In this document: positions 41,953-51,157 of the stretch, piece by piece
Position numbering within the stretch: position 1 is the first letter of the stretch
How the letters are laid out: every line of letters starts with the position of its first letter
NCBI RefSeq assembly: GCF_016909015.1
Contig: NZ_JAFBFA010000030.1
Span: 7,651 to 71,650 of the forward strand
Reading direction: 5' to 3'
DNA: 64,000 nt
Origin: Gracilibacillus alcaliphilus
GTDB lineage: Bacteria > Bacillota > Bacilli > Bacillales > Amphibacillaceae
Translations under genes and position numbers: made by a program
The notes under the pieces: model-generated
Databases searched by the model: none
Told to the model about the DNA's origin: nothing
The model's input: only the letters and a program-made list of their open reading frames with translations

Positions 41953-43812
41953 TTATTCCTTCGCCTCCTTCTGCAAATCTTCTTTATGGATATGGTATCC
42001 TAAATCATCTTTAAGCGACCTTACTAACATACAGCCAAGAGCGATGCCCATACCAATAAACACAGCACTCAGCCAAGCTAAGTTGTCTTTTTGATAGATA
42101 AAACCAAGTCCAGCAATAAAGAAACCTACTGACATAATAAATGGTAAGAAAGAATTGTTAGGCATATGGATATCACCTAATGGTTCAGCAGGTGTCATAC
42201 CTTTACGACCTTCTGTTTTTTCGATCCATAATGGGTCTAATCCACGTACAAGTGGTAATTGTTTAAAGTTATAGAATGGCGGTGGAGATGGAATCGCCCA
42301 TTCTAATGTACGTGCATCCCAAGGATCTGCCCCTACTTTCTCATTTTTAACCGATGTTTTAACCACGTTAATTAACAGAATGATAGTTGCAATTCCCATT
42401 AAAAAGGCACCGATGGAACTGATCAAGTTCCCTAAATCTAAACCTTGGCCTTCTAAGAATACCCAGTAACGTCTAGGCATACCCATTAAGCCTAGGAAGT
42501 GCTGGATAAAGAATGTCATATGGAAACCGATGAAGAATAACCAGAATGTTATTTTCCCTAATGTTTCATCTAAAATAGTTCCAAACATCTTCGGCCAAAA
42601 ATAGTGAGTTCCTGCAAGTAATCCAAATACTACCCCACCCACAATAACATAGTGGAAGTGAGCAATTACAAAATAAGTGTCGTGGTACTGATAATCGGCG
42701 GAAGCTGCTGCCAGCATTACCCCTGTCATCCCGCCAATGGTGAAACTTGGAATAAACCCGAGTGCCCAAAGCATAGCGGTATTAATCTGAATGTTTCCTC
42801 CCCAAAGGGTGAATAACCAGTTGAAGATTTTAATACCTGTTGGTACAGCAATTGCCATAGTCGCTACCGCAAAGATGGAGTTTGCGGCTGGTCCCATACC
42901 TACAGTAAACATATGGTGAGCCCACACCATGAAACCAAGGAATCCAATTAAGACGGTTGCAAATACCATTGCTGTATAACCAAATAATCTCTTTTTAGAG
43001 AATGTAGCAATAATTTCGCTAAAGATACCGAATGCTGGTAAAATTAAGATATAAACCTCAGGGTGTCCGAAAATCCAGAACAGGTGCTGCCAAATAACGG
43101 AATTACCACCCATTGCCGCATCAAAAAACACTGAATCGAACATACGGTCAAACATCATTAAGAACAAACCAACTGTCAAAGCAGGGAATGCAAATAAAAT
43201 TAACGCACTTGCGACAAATGCCGTCCAAGTAAATAATGGCATACGCATGTAAGTCATACCTGGTGCCCTCATGTTGATGATCGTTACGAGGAAGTTAATC
43301 CCCCCCATAAGTGTACCCGCACCAGAAATCTGCAGACCTAATACATAATAATCTACCCCATGTCCTGGAGATGTTGTAGAAAGCGGTGTATAAGCAGTCC
43401 ATCCAGCATCTGCTGCCCCACCTGTAAACCAACCTACATTCAACAAGATACCTCCAAATAAAAACAACCAAAATCCTAATGAGTTTAGGAAAGGGAATGC
43501 CACGTCTCGGGCCCCTATTTGTAATGGCACAACCGCATTCATGAATGCGAAAATCAGTGGCATGGCTGCTAAGAAAATCATGGTTGTACCGTGCATCGTG
43601 ATTAATTCGTTATAAAAGCCCGCACTGACAAAGTCGTTCATAGGCTTTATTAGCTGTACCCTTATGGCCAAAGCTTCTAATCCACCAAGTAGAAAGAAAA
43701 AGCCACCTGCTATCAGGTACAGTATAGCAATCTTCTTATGATCCACGGTTGTCAGATAATCCCAAATCGTGGATCCGAAGCCTTTTTTTTCATTTGCTAC
43801 CAATGTACTCAC
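41953..43812 (-). CDS. ctaD: Cytochrome c oxidase subunit I, CtaD
   Basis: Catalytic subunit holding heme a and the heme a3-CuB centre where oxygen is reduced and protons are pumped. 619 residues with about 14 helices. Visible ligands: MHGTTMIF (heme a His, near 70), WIFGHPEVYILILP (CuB His plus the Tyr crosslink, near 240-250), HHMFTVG (CuB histidines, near 290), and FHYVIVGG (heme a and a3 His, near 375-385). Starts at GTG 43812 with GGGAGG upstream. Length fits the Bacillus caa3-type enzyme. Confidence 0.97.
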   Translation of the reverse strand: MSTLVANEKKGFGSTIWDYLTTVDHKKIAILYLIAGGFFFLLGGLEALAIRVQLIKPMNDFVSAGFYNELITMHGTTMIFLAAMPLIFAFMNAVVPLQIGARDVAFPFLNSLGFWLFLFGGILLNVGWFTGGAADAGWTAYTPLSTTSPGHGVDYYVLGLQISGAGTLMGGINFLVTIINMRAPGMTYMRMPLFTWTAFVASALILFAFPALTVGLFLMMFDRMFDSVFFDAAMGGNSVIWQHLFWIFGHPEVYILILPAFGIFSEIIATFSKKRLFGYTAMVFATVLIGFLGFMVWAHHMFTVGMGPAANSIFAVATMAIAVPTGIKIFNWLFTLWGGNIQINTAMLWALGFIPSFTIGGMTGVMLAAASADYQYHDTYFVIAHFHYVIVGGVVFGLLAGTHYFWPKMFGTILDETLGKITFWLFFIGFHMTFFIQHFLGLMGMPRRYWVFLEGQGLDLGNLISSIGAFLMGIATIILLINVVKTSVKNEKVGADPWDARTLEWAIPSPPPFYNFKQLPLVRGLDPLWIEKTEGRKGMTPAEPLGDIHMPNNSFLPFIMSVGFFIAGLGFIYQKDNLAWLSAVFIGMGIALGCMLVRSLKDDLGYHIHKEDLQKEAKE

Positions 43813-43829
43813 GTTTTGTTAACCTCCCT

Positions 43830-44918
43830 TTAATTCGAATGTACTGATTCATTTTCTCTAAAGTGTTCTACACTATCCACTGGTTCTTCTGTTGCTTTTA
43901 ATTCCATAAGGAAATCAGCAATTTGACTAGCTTCTTCTTCGCTAATAGAGTTCTCTTCTAAATAAGGAGCACCTAACATGCCATTTCCTGGTTTGATACT
44001 TGCAGGATCAAGGATCCACTCTACCAGATTTTCCTTATTGAAATCTCTTACACCGGCTATCATAGCACGATTGCCGAAGTCAGCTAAGTTTGGTCCAACA
44101 ACAGGATTAGTAGAGCTTGCATCAATCGCATGACAACTTATACAGCTATTTGCAAATAACTCTTGTCCTTCTGCAGCCTCAGCTGTATATTCAGGATCAG
44201 TATCTTGCATAGCTGCTACCCATTGATCATACTCATCTTGACTGACTACTACAATCTTAAAGTCCATTAAAGAGTGAGAATCCCCACAGAACTCTGCACA
44301 TTTCCCCCAGTAAACCCCTTCTTCATGCGCCTCAATATACATGGTATTCTCATTATCAGGGTTAACATCCATCTTACCGGAAATCGTTGGCACCCAGAAA
44401 GAGTGGATCACGTCGTTTGATATCATGTTGAGATATACTCTTTCGTCTACTGGAATATATAATTCCTGACTTGTCTGGATTTCTTCATTTGCATATTCAA
44501 AGTTCCACCAGAATTGCAAACCAGTTACATTAATGTTAATACTATCTTCCATTTGACTTTCATCTGCTAAATCATATGTAACAGCGACAGTTGGAATCGC
44601 AATAATGATTAAAAGTAAAATTGGAATTACTGTCCAAATTACTTCTAACTTATGATTCCCTTCTACTTGTTGTGGGATGTGACCTTCTCCAACTTTCTTT
44701 CTGCGGAACTTCATCATTACATACAAGAAAATAATCATAACGACAATAAAGACCACTGTCATAACAAGAATTGATACGATGATAACTGTCATCGATTGTT
44801 GCGCCCCATAACCTTTTGGTGCAAGTGCAGTAAGGTTTTCTTTACCGCATGCGGAAAGAATCAATACCAAAAAGGAGAACAAGGACAACGTTCGGATTTT
44901 TCCCATCCAATCTTTCAT
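43830..44918 (-). CDS. ctaC: Cytochrome caa3 oxidase subunit II with cytochrome c domain, CtaC
   Basis: Lipoprotein electron-entry subunit. 362 residues: signal peptide with lipobox LSAC (about 20-23), two membrane helices (about 45-70 and 95-115), cupredoxin domain with the CuA site (HSFWVPTISGKMD; CAEFCGDSHSLM, about 215-235), and a fused C-terminal cytochrome c domain with heme motif CISCH (about 265) and distal Met in GNGMLGAPYL (about 312). The fused cytochrome defines the caa3 type. First gene of the ctaCDEF operon. Confidence 0.96.
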   Translation of the reverse strand: MKDWMGKIRTLSLFSFLVLILSACGKENLTALAPKGYGAQQSMTVIIVSILVMTVVFIVVMIIFLYVMMKFRRKKVGEGHIPQQVEGNHKLEVIWTVIPILLLIIIAIPTVAVTYDLADESQMEDSININVTGLQFWWNFEYANEEIQTSQELYIPVDERVYLNMISNDVIHSFWVPTISGKMDVNPDNENTMYIEAHEEGVYWGKCAEFCGDSHSLMDFKIVVVSQDEYDQWVAAMQDTDPEYTAEAAEGQELFANSCISCHAIDASSTNPVVGPNLADFGNRAMIAGVRDFNKENLVEWILDPASIKPGNGMLGAPYLEENSISEEEASQIADFLMELKATEEPVDSVEHFRENESVHSN

Positions 44919-44998
44919 GTTTAACCCTCTCTTTCTTTTTAACTTACTATATTATTTAGAAAAACTTGAAGAAAATCAAGTTCTACTGACATATTTCA

Positions 44999-45943
44999 TT
45001 ATAACAAATTATTCGGTAAAGTAATAACAATCATCGAAATAAATATCACCATTAAATATAATAAGGAATATAAGAACATGCTATTCGCCCATTTGCTATT
45101 ATCCTTCACCCAAAACCCCTTAACTGCTAACACAAGCCAACCTGTATTTAATAATGTTCCTATTCCCAGAAATAAAGGACCTAAATCATATAATAGGAAT
45201 GGTAATGGTAATAAGCAAACGATATATACTAGCATTTGCCTTTTTGTTATCTCCATACCATAAATGACTGGAAGCATAGGAATATTAGCGGCACGGTATT
45301 CTTTTTCTTTTTTCATAGCAATCGCTAAGAAATGAGGTGTCTGCCAAATAAAAATAAGTAAAAACAAAACCCAGGCCGTAGAATGAAGCTGTGGATCAAC
45401 TGCCGACCAGCCTATTAATGGAGGTACGGCACCTGACAAGCTCCCCACTGCTGTATTAATAGTATATCTCCGTTTAGACCATATCGTGTATAACACAACA
45501 TAGCTAAACCAGCCTGCAAATCCAAAAAAAGCAGCTTGCCATGAGGCTAGAGACAATATTAACAGACCTGTAATCGATAAAGCAGCTCCAATCACAAGTA
45601 CATGCATGAGATCAATAGAACCTGTGACCGTAGGACGTGATTTTGTTCGATTCATGATCTGATCAATATCACGGTCATAATAATTATTAATCACACACCC
45701 ACCTGCAATAACAAAAGCAGTACCCACCAGTGTTACCAGCATTAAGTGCCAATATTGTGCAATAGATGATCCTGTATAAAACAAGGCTAGCCAAAAACCG
45801 GCAAATGCAGTCATTGTATTGGAGTTAATAATCCCTATTTTTAACAGTTGTTTTAGATCAGCCCATTTATATACATAAGAATCCAAAGTCCTCGTCAATA
45901 CAGGACTATCAGAAGAAACACTTATTTTATCCATTAGAACCAT
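44999..45943 (-). CDS. ctaB: Protoheme IX farnesyltransferase (heme O synthase) CtaB
   Basis: Membrane prenyltransferase converting heme B to heme O. 314 residues, about nine helices. UbiA-family motif NNYYDRDIDQIMNRTKSRPT (about 86-105) with the Asp residues that bind Mg-farnesyl diphosphate, and a second site in MKKEKEYRAANIPMLP (about 210-225). Works with CtaA, divergently encoded upstream. AAAGGAAG precedes the ATG; a second in-frame ATG lies three codons on. Confidence 0.95.
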   Translation of the reverse strand: MVLMDKISVSSDSPVLTRTLDSYVYKWADLKQLLKIGIINSNTMTAFAGFWLALFYTGSSIAQYWHLMLVTLVGTAFVIAGGCVINNYYDRDIDQIMNRTKSRPTVTGSIDLMHVLVIGAALSITGLLILSLASWQAAFFGFAGWFSYVVLYTIWSKRRYTINTAVGSLSGAVPPLIGWSAVDPQLHSTAWVLFLLIFIWQTPHFLAIAMKKEKEYRAANIPMLPVIYGMEITKRQMLVYIVCLLPLPFLLYDLGPLFLGIGTLLNTGWLVLAVKGFWVKDNSKWANSMFLYSLLYLMVIFISMIVITLPNNLL

Positions 45944-46205
45944 AACTTCCTTTCAGAGTTTATAATAATGATGATTAGAACATATATGAGATATTACTTA
46001 ACAGGGGTTTTCGTTCTTATTATTAAATCAGTAGAACTTTCAAAAAGATGTATGTATTTGCATTATACCTAAAAATATCAAACAATGCTATTGTATCATG
46101 GATTTTATCAGTGTGCTATCCTACGGAAATAATCAATTATCTTTATGGCATTTTTGTGAACTTTTTTTCAGATGATAGTATTTGTAAGACGGAGCTTCTT
46201 TTATT

Positions 46206-46286
46206 TGATATAATAAATAGGGTTTACTGATAGCATACCTACTATAAAAATACATAATTTAAGTGAGACTTCTATCAGTGGTATGC
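46206..46286 (+). promoter_or_regulatory. ctaA promoter and alternative leader pairings
   Basis: An extended -10 TGATATAAT (46206-46214) lies about 170 bases before ctaA. Downstream, CTGATAG (46227-46233) can pair with CTATCAG (46272-46278), and GCATACC (46233-46239) can pair with GGTATGC (46280-46286). The two pairings cross, so they exclude each other or form a pseudoknot. The rest of 45944-46385 shows no gene. Confidence 0.4.
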
Positions 46287-46385
46287 TTACTTACTAATTC
46301 AGCATATAGTTACAAATTTATCAGCTGGATTGAGTTTCTGAAGCTTGCCCTGTGATAAATGACAGTCTTTAGATGAGGTGTACAT

Positions 46386-47276
46386 ATGAAATTTCTTAAA
46401 TGGTTAGCTGTGATCTCAACCCTTATCATGCTCGGGGTACTAGTTGGAGGTGCACTGGTCACCAAAACTGATTCGGGAATGGGATGTGGTGCCAATTGGC
46501 CATTCTGCTACGGTGATTGGTCAATGGAGATGTTTATTGAGCTGAGCCACCGGTTAGTATCGGGGACTGCCGGAATATTTGTCTTATTGCTGGCAATTGT
46601 ATCATGGAAAAAGATCGGACATATCCGTGAAACAAAGTTTTTAGCTTTTATTTCTGTTTTCTTTTTAGTAGCCCAGGCTCTAATTGGCGCTGCTGCCGTA
46701 TTATGGCCGCAATCTGATTTTGTCTTAGCCCTTCATTTTGGTATTTCTTTAATTTCTTTTGCGGCAGTATTATTGTTAACTTTATTGATCTTTGAAGTAG
46801 ATCACAAATTTGATGCCGATTCGTTATATATATCAGCTCATTTCCGGAAACATTTTATATGGTTGGCGATATATATTATGGTCGTAGTCTATTCCGGCGC
46901 TCTGGTAAGACATATTGATTCAAGCCTTGCTTGTCCCAGCTGGCCTATGTGTGAACGCGGACAGCCCTTTGGTTTCGCAGATTATCATTTCGGGCAATGG
47001 GTGCAAATGGGACACCGGCTACTGGCTGGAATTGCATTTATCTGGACCTGGTTCTTATTTTTCAAAATTAAACGGCATTACCGTCACAATAAAGTGATGT
47101 ATTATGGATGGACTATCGCCGTTTTCCTAATTACAGTTCAAGTCGCTTTAGGGGCATTCGTGATCTTTACCACTGGTAACTTATTTATTGCCTTATTACA
47201 CGCACTATTTATTACTTTGTTTTTTGGTTTGCTTTGTTATTTCTTGTTGCTATGCTATAGAAGTTTGAAAAAATAA
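46386..47276 (+). CDS. ctaA: Heme A synthase CtaA
   Basis: Membrane monooxygenase converting heme O to heme A. 296 residues, eight helices in two homologous halves. Each half has the conserved glutamate and histidines: FIELSHRLVSGTAG (about 56-69), LHFGIS (about 119), MGHRLLAG (about 210) and LLHALF (about 275); the cysteine pair in CGANWPFCYG (about 36-45) and CPSWPMC (about 185-191) is typical of the Gram-positive type. GAGGTG precedes the ATG. Divergent from ctaB as in B. subtilis. Confidence 0.95.
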   Translation: MKFLKWLAVISTLIMLGVLVGGALVTKTDSGMGCGANWPFCYGDWSMEMFIELSHRLVSGTAGIFVLLLAIVSWKKIGHIRETKFLAFISVFFLVAQALIGAAAVLWPQSDFVLALHFGISLISFAAVLLLTLLIFEVDHKFDADSLYISAHFRKHFIWLAIYIMVVVYSGALVRHIDSSLACPSWPMCERGQPFGFADYHFGQWVQMGHRLLAGIAFIWTWFLFFKIKRHYRHNKVMYYGWTIAVFLITVQVALGAFVIFTTGNLFIALLHALFITLFFGLLCYFLLLCYRSLKK

Positions 47277-47349
47277 ATTGTTTTCCCTCAGTACTGATAT
47301 TCGTTCATATGCTTATATATGATACATTTCTAATGATGTCTAACAAAGG

Positions 47350-47752
47350 GGCTGTTGCAAAATGTACATGTTGCATTTTGCGGCAGTTTTTTTTGTATGT
47401 GGGATGGTTCCTTTTGATTATTGCTAGTGATGGGAAAGAGCCTTTACGGAAGACATTCATTTTTCAATTATCATATTCGACTTCGACAAATGGAATCATA
47501 GGATGAAAGATGGCTCCTTGTGGCTTGAAAAGATTAGATACCTCGGCATCTTAGCGAAAGCCAGCTCCTTAAAGCTGAAACAGCTAATATGATAATCTCA
47601 AAAGCCCCCTTAGGATTTGAAAGGATCGAGTAGCTATAGGTGTCAACAGAAATAGAGATCTTGATGACACCCCTTTTCAACCATATGAAAAAATCAGTCA
47701 TACACTTAAAAAGAGAGACTGTCCCACCTTGATTCCCATTGTGCAACAGCCT
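47350..47752. mobile_element. IS-like remnant (MITE) with GGCTGTTGCA inverted ends
   Basis: A 403-base interval bounded by GGCTGTTGCAAAATG and, inverted, GGCTGTTGCACAATG (14 of 15 identical). The ends resemble those of IS elements whose tips read GGCTGTTGCA. No intact transposase; one minus-strand frame (47534-47746) spans it without a recognisable domain. It occupies the place of pycA between ftsW and ctaA. Confidence 0.6.
47352..47394 (+). terminator. Terminator after ctaA formed by the element end
   Basis: CTGTTGCAAAATG pairs with CATTTTGCGGCAG (two G-U pairs) and is followed by eight T. The left end of the IS-like remnant thus provides the ctaA terminator. Confidence 0.8.
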
Positions 47753-47766
47753 CGGTTCTATTATTT

Positions 47767-48972
47767 TTAAGATAATTGTCTGTTTCTTACTGATTTTCTG
47801 GCAAATGGGCGTGAGAATTTCTTTTTCTCTGTCGGATTGTCCAGTTCTTCTTCTTCATTATAACGCTGATAATTCACATGACGGGCTATATTATTAAGAA
47901 TACCCATCGAGAATAGTAGCACAACCAGTGAAGTCCCCCCTGCACTGACAAATGGCAGAGGTACCCCTGTAATAGGAAGCAAACCACTAATTGCCCCCAT
48001 ATTGATCACTGTTTGAATACCAATCATAGAAGAAAGTCCAATTGCAATTAAACTTCCAAATGGGTCCTTGCAAATTTTAGCTATATACAGTCCTCTAATG
48101 ACAATAACAGCTAAGCAAGCAAGTACAAAAACAACACCAAACAACCCTAGCTCCTCTGATATGACTGCCATAATAAAGTCACTGTCTGCTTGTGTTAAAT
48201 ACCCTAGTTTCTGAATGCCTTGTCCAATGCCTTGTCCGGTTACACCGCCAGTGCCAATGGCAATGTAGGATTGAATCAATTGATATCCCGTATCATCAGG
48301 GTCTGCAAAAGGCTGATAGGCTCCCGTAAATCGAGAGATTCTTGTATCTGTTACTAACTGCAGACTTAACGCTACTAGAACAACTATGCCTATTAGTGCT
48401 AAAAAACTCAGATGTCTGAATCTAATACCTGCACTAAATATCACCGTACAAGCTGCCGCAAATATGATACCGGCAGTACCAATATCTGGTTGTTTGATAA
48501 TAAAAGCGAGCAAAACTGCCGTAATAGCTAATGGAGGCAGTACCGCTTTAAAAAAATCGTCAATATATTCTTGTTTTTTGGTATAAACAGCTGCCAAGTA
48601 TAAAATAATCCCCACTTTAACAAATTCGGAGGGTTGGATGGAAAAGGAGCCAATATATATCCATGATTGAGCATTATTTATATTCGTTCCCCATAATTGG
48701 ACAGCAAGCAAAGAAAGAAACATAATTAAGACGATCCATTTGCTTAAAGGCTTGTAGAGCGTATATTTAAAATAACTGGCAAATACAAAAAAGCCCACCC
48801 CAATTACAAGCCAAATCAATTGTCTGAGAGCTTGTGCATAAGCAGGCTCTCCATTTACGATAACAGAAGTTACCATACTCGCACTGTAAATCATTACAAC
48901 ACCAAAACCCGCTAATAACAATGGTGTCAGCATTAATAGAAAATCAAATGTTTTTGCCTTCTGATTCTTCAT
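47767..48972 (-). CDS. ftsW: Cell division SEDS glycosyltransferase FtsW
   Basis: Septal peptidoglycan polymerase partnered with PBP2B. 401 residues, ten helices. SEDS motifs: VMIYSASMVTSVIVNGEPAY, QSWIYIGSFSIQPSEFVKVG (about 120-140), IIKQPDIGTAG (about 178), FTGAYQPFADPDDTGYQLIQ (about 235), and ITGVPLPFVSAGGTSL (about 350). The basic C-terminal tail (KKKFSRPFARKSVRNRQL) is longer than in SpoVE. Location beside ylaN and cta genes equals the B. subtilis ylaO (ftsW) site, so I assign vegetative FtsW and keep SpoVE for 12505-13611. Confidence 0.93.
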   Translation of the reverse strand: MKNQKAKTFDFLLMLTPLLLAGFGVVMIYSASMVTSVIVNGEPAYAQALRQLIWLVIGVGFFVFASYFKYTLYKPLSKWIVLIMFLSLLAVQLWGTNINNAQSWIYIGSFSIQPSEFVKVGIILYLAAVYTKKQEYIDDFFKAVLPPLAITAVLLAFIIKQPDIGTAGIIFAAACTVIFSAGIRFRHLSFLALIGIVVLVALSLQLVTDTRISRFTGAYQPFADPDDTGYQLIQSYIAIGTGGVTGQGIGQGIQKLGYLTQADSDFIMAVISEELGLFGVVFVLACLAVIVIRGLYIAKICKDPFGSLIAIGLSSMIGIQTVINMGAISGLLPITGVPLPFVSAGGTSLVVLLFSMGILNNIARHVNYQRYNEEEELDNPTEKKKFSRPFARKSVRNRQLS

Positions 48973-49065
48973 AAGGATTACCTCTAAACATCATAAAATT
49001 ATCTCACTAAATTTAGTTACTGTTTTATGTAACATACCTGCATAACATCTATCTTTTAAAAGTAT

Positions 49066-49096
49066 AAAAACTTTGCCCTTAGTTAGCAAAGTTTTT
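49066..49096 (-). terminator. Terminator after ylaN
   Basis: AAAAACTTTGC/GCAAAGTTTTT stem, 9-base loop, T run on the minus strand; its 5' arm includes the ylaN stop codon. Confidence 0.85.
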
Positions 49097-49388
49097 ACAA
49101 CCGCATATTGCGCTCTTGTGAAGCCTCATGTAAAACACTTAATTGCTGTTCCAAATTGTCCAACAGTGCCTTACCATCCTCTTCACGAATGAGCTGCAAA
49201 CGAACCGCAAAGTCTATCTCTCTTGATAAACCATACATCTGTGTATCCAATACTTCCTCATATAAAGGGCATTGGGGCATAGTTAAGTTATCTATCTGAA
49301 CTTTGATAAGCTGCAAGATTTTATCTGCATCTGCCTGCAGGATGGCGTAAGCTTGCTTTTCTTTGCTCAAAGGCATTTCCGTTATCAT
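49095..49388 (-). CDS. ylaN: YlaN family protein (iron-linked, Fur-interacting)
   Basis: 97 residues, all-helical DUF1507/YlaN family: EKQAYAILQADADKILQLIK (about 10-29), LTMPQCPLYEEVLDTQMYGL (about 36-55) and AVRLQLIREEDGKALLDNLE. Essential in B. subtilis under low iron; recent work in Firmicutes ties it to Fur and iron homeostasis. GGAGGGG precedes the ATG. Single gene with its own terminator. Confidence 0.92.
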   Translation of the reverse strand: MITEMPLSKEKQAYAILQADADKILQLIKVQIDNLTMPQCPLYEEVLDTQMYGLSREIDFAVRLQLIREEDGKALLDNLEQQLSVLHEASQERNMRL

Positions 49389-49524
49389 GCCAATCCCCTC
49401 CGCTATTGCTTCTCCATACTATTTTATCGTGAACATAATGAAAATGCAAGATAATATCATCTGTCAATCTTAATAGACAAAATAAGTGTGTGCACTGTTT
49501 CCAAACGAATAAATCTTTTTTACA

Positions 49525-49844
49525 GTGCGTGTTCAAAAAGTTCGGTGAAAAGGACCATCATCGATTAAGTCCGCAACATCGTGTTGCAACACCGGTACTA
49601 GTACGTCCTATACGTCGAAAGTTCAAGGCGGTGCAGCTTTGAGGAGATGGTCTTGCACACCGAAAAAGCGGTCTTCTTTTTCAAGGAGCGGAACGTATGC
49701 TTTTAATACGTGAGTAGCGGACTTGCACAGGAAGTGTTGACTTCTGCTTTACCCACACGATGTGGGTGATTTTAGTAGAAGTTCCTCTATTGCTAACGCA
49801 GAAATTCGTCGTGTCATTTTTATCGGACTTTTTGAACATGCTCT
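49525..49844. repeat. Structured MITE-like element, family A (copy 2, full length)
   Basis: 320 bases with inverted ends TGTTCAAAAAGTTCGG and TGTTCAAAAAGTCCGA. Inside are several perfect small stems: GCAACA-TCG-TGTTGC (49573-49587), CGTAT/ATACG, and ACTTCT...ACCCACA-CGA-TGTGGGT...AGAAGT (49740-49782), plus the shared ACTAGTACGTCCTATACGTC module at 49597-49616. No coding sequence. It fills most of the ylaN-ylaL interval. Confidence 0.7.
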
Positions 49845-49910
49845 TACATGCAAAAATAATCTTTCTCTGCTATTCTATTACTTGACGATATTATAAAGAG
49901 GTGACTTATA

Positions 49911-50363
49911 GTGATTATTCAGTTAAAAGGCAAGGTGAAATATCCTATCACACTCGATCCAAGTGTGTGGATTTTTGATGACCGTAAGATCAGACTGGAA
50001 GAGGCTTTCCGCGAAAAGCCAGAAACCGAAGAAGAACAGGAAACAATTGGCCGTTTACATAAACCACCTGTAAATCACAGCATTAAAAAATATAACAAAA
50101 AGGAATTATTGAACGATTCCTATGTGATGCCGATTAAAGAATTTATTGAAAACGCTGAAATTGATAAACATGCACAAGGTGTAACCATTATAACGGAACA
50201 AGAAGAATATCATATTTCATTAGCTACCTTATTGCAGTCTTTATTACTGTTTTCGCTCAATGGTAAACAGATTAAGGAAGGTGGTCCTGCTCATCTCTAT
50301 TTTGGCGATGGAAGTAATCAGGACAATCCAATAAAGGCGATAAAGATCATCGAGATACATTAA
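49911..50363 (+). CDS. ylaL: YlaL-like conserved protein
   Basis: 150 residues, cytoplasmic: IQLKGKVKYPITLDPSVWIF (about 3-22), DDRKIRLEEAFREKPETEEE, ELLNDSYVMPIKEFIENAE and QEEYHISLATLLQSLLLFSL. It resembles B. subtilis YlaL in its opening (KGKVKY...LDPxVWIFDDRK) and position between ylaJ and ylaN. Some databases label the family a peptidyl-prolyl isomerase, but I see no isomerase motif. AAAGAGGTGAC precedes the GTG/ATG start. ylaK (PhoH-like) and ylaM, its B. subtilis neighbours, are absent. Confidence 0.7.
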   Translation: MIIQLKGKVKYPITLDPSVWIFDDRKIRLEEAFREKPETEEEQETIGRLHKPPVNHSIKKYNKKELLNDSYVMPIKEFIENAEIDKHAQGVTIITEQEEYHISLATLLQSLLLFSLNGKQIKEGGPAHLYFGDGSNQDNPIKAIKIIEIH

Positions 50364-50436
50364 TTTCTGCCGGTTTCCCTTTCTTAAGTATATTTTTTTG
50401 TTTTTATCAAAAAATATACAAAGAAAAGGAGGAGCG

Positions 50437-51027
50437 ATGGCAATGAAATTTCTTATTATAATTTTTACAGCTTGCCTGTTATTTGGATGTCAACAAAACC
50501 AACAAGACTCAAACCAGGCTCAATCCATTGATCCATATGGCGTAGTACAGGTCAAAAATGCAGACCCATCTATTCCAAATGATCAAACCAGCCAAGAGAA
50601 GGCGCAGTACTTAGCCAATTTGGCTAGCGATGTGCCTAATGTGAATGGTGCGACGGCTTTGATTACCAATCGCGGGGTTTTAGTTGGTATTGATGTTGAC
50701 AAAGATTTAGACCAATCCAAAATAGGTTCGATCAAATACGCAGTATTAGAAGCGCTGGAACATGATCCTGAAGGCAGTGAGGCTATCGTGGTGGCTGACG
50801 CTGATTTATATCAACGTATGCAAGATATGGGTACAAAAATGCAAGAAGGACATCCTATTGAAGCGATTAGCGAGGAATTAGCCAATATCACTGGCCGTTG
50901 GATGCCGGAAATTCCGGTAAAAGATGAACCTGCCAACCCTACTGATGAAAACAAACAAATCATGGACAAACAAGAAGAAGAAAATTTAGACAAGATTCAA
51001 GATGAGCAATCAAACCATCATAAATAG
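50437..51027 (+). CDS. ylaJ: YhcN/YlaJ-family sporulation lipoprotein
   Basis: About 196 residues with a signal peptide and lipobox LFGC (around residue 15-18), then the YhcN/YlaJ domain: KAQYLANLASDVPNVNGATA (about 60-80), ALITNRGVLVGIDVDKDLDQ, KIGSIKYAVLEALEHDPEGS and EAIVVADADLYQRMQDMG, ending in an acidic, polar tail. Members are sigma-G-dependent lipoproteins that affect germination. AAGGAGG is upstream; ATG at 50437 or the next in-frame ATG at 50443 could be used. An ATP-independent 51039-51064 stem follows. Confidence 0.88.
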   Translation: MAMKFLIIIFTACLLFGCQQNQQDSNQAQSIDPYGVVQVKNADPSIPNDQTSQEKAQYLANLASDVPNVNGATALITNRGVLVGIDVDKDLDQSKIGSIKYAVLEALEHDPEGSEAIVVADADLYQRMQDMGTKMQEGHPIEAISEELANITGRWMPEIPVKDEPANPTDENKQIMDKQEEENLDKIQDEQSNHHK

Positions 51028-51124
51028 GCTGTATTTGATTTAGGCTGTCGTCTTCTCACGGCAGTCTATCTTGATGTTCCACCTTGTTTTTACCGCATCA
51101 TTATCAAGATTAATTTATCAAAGC

Positions 51125-51153
51125 AAAAGCCTGTGGATTTTCTTCCACGGCTT
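51125..51153 (-). terminator. Terminator after the 51158-51403 gene
   Basis: AAGCC-GTGGA and TCCAC-AGGCTT arms (one bulged base each) with TTTTG on the minus strand. Confidence 0.7.
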
Positions 51154-51157
51154 CTAT

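Noticed and set aside
47534..47746. Minus-strand frame of 70 codons inside the IS-like remnant
   Set aside because: No transposase motif, no ribosome site; starts within the terminal repeat.
49525..49844. CRISPR array or tRNA cluster, suggested by repeated stems
   Set aside because: Stems differ in sequence and spacing; no direct repeats with unique spacers and no tRNA cloverleaf.
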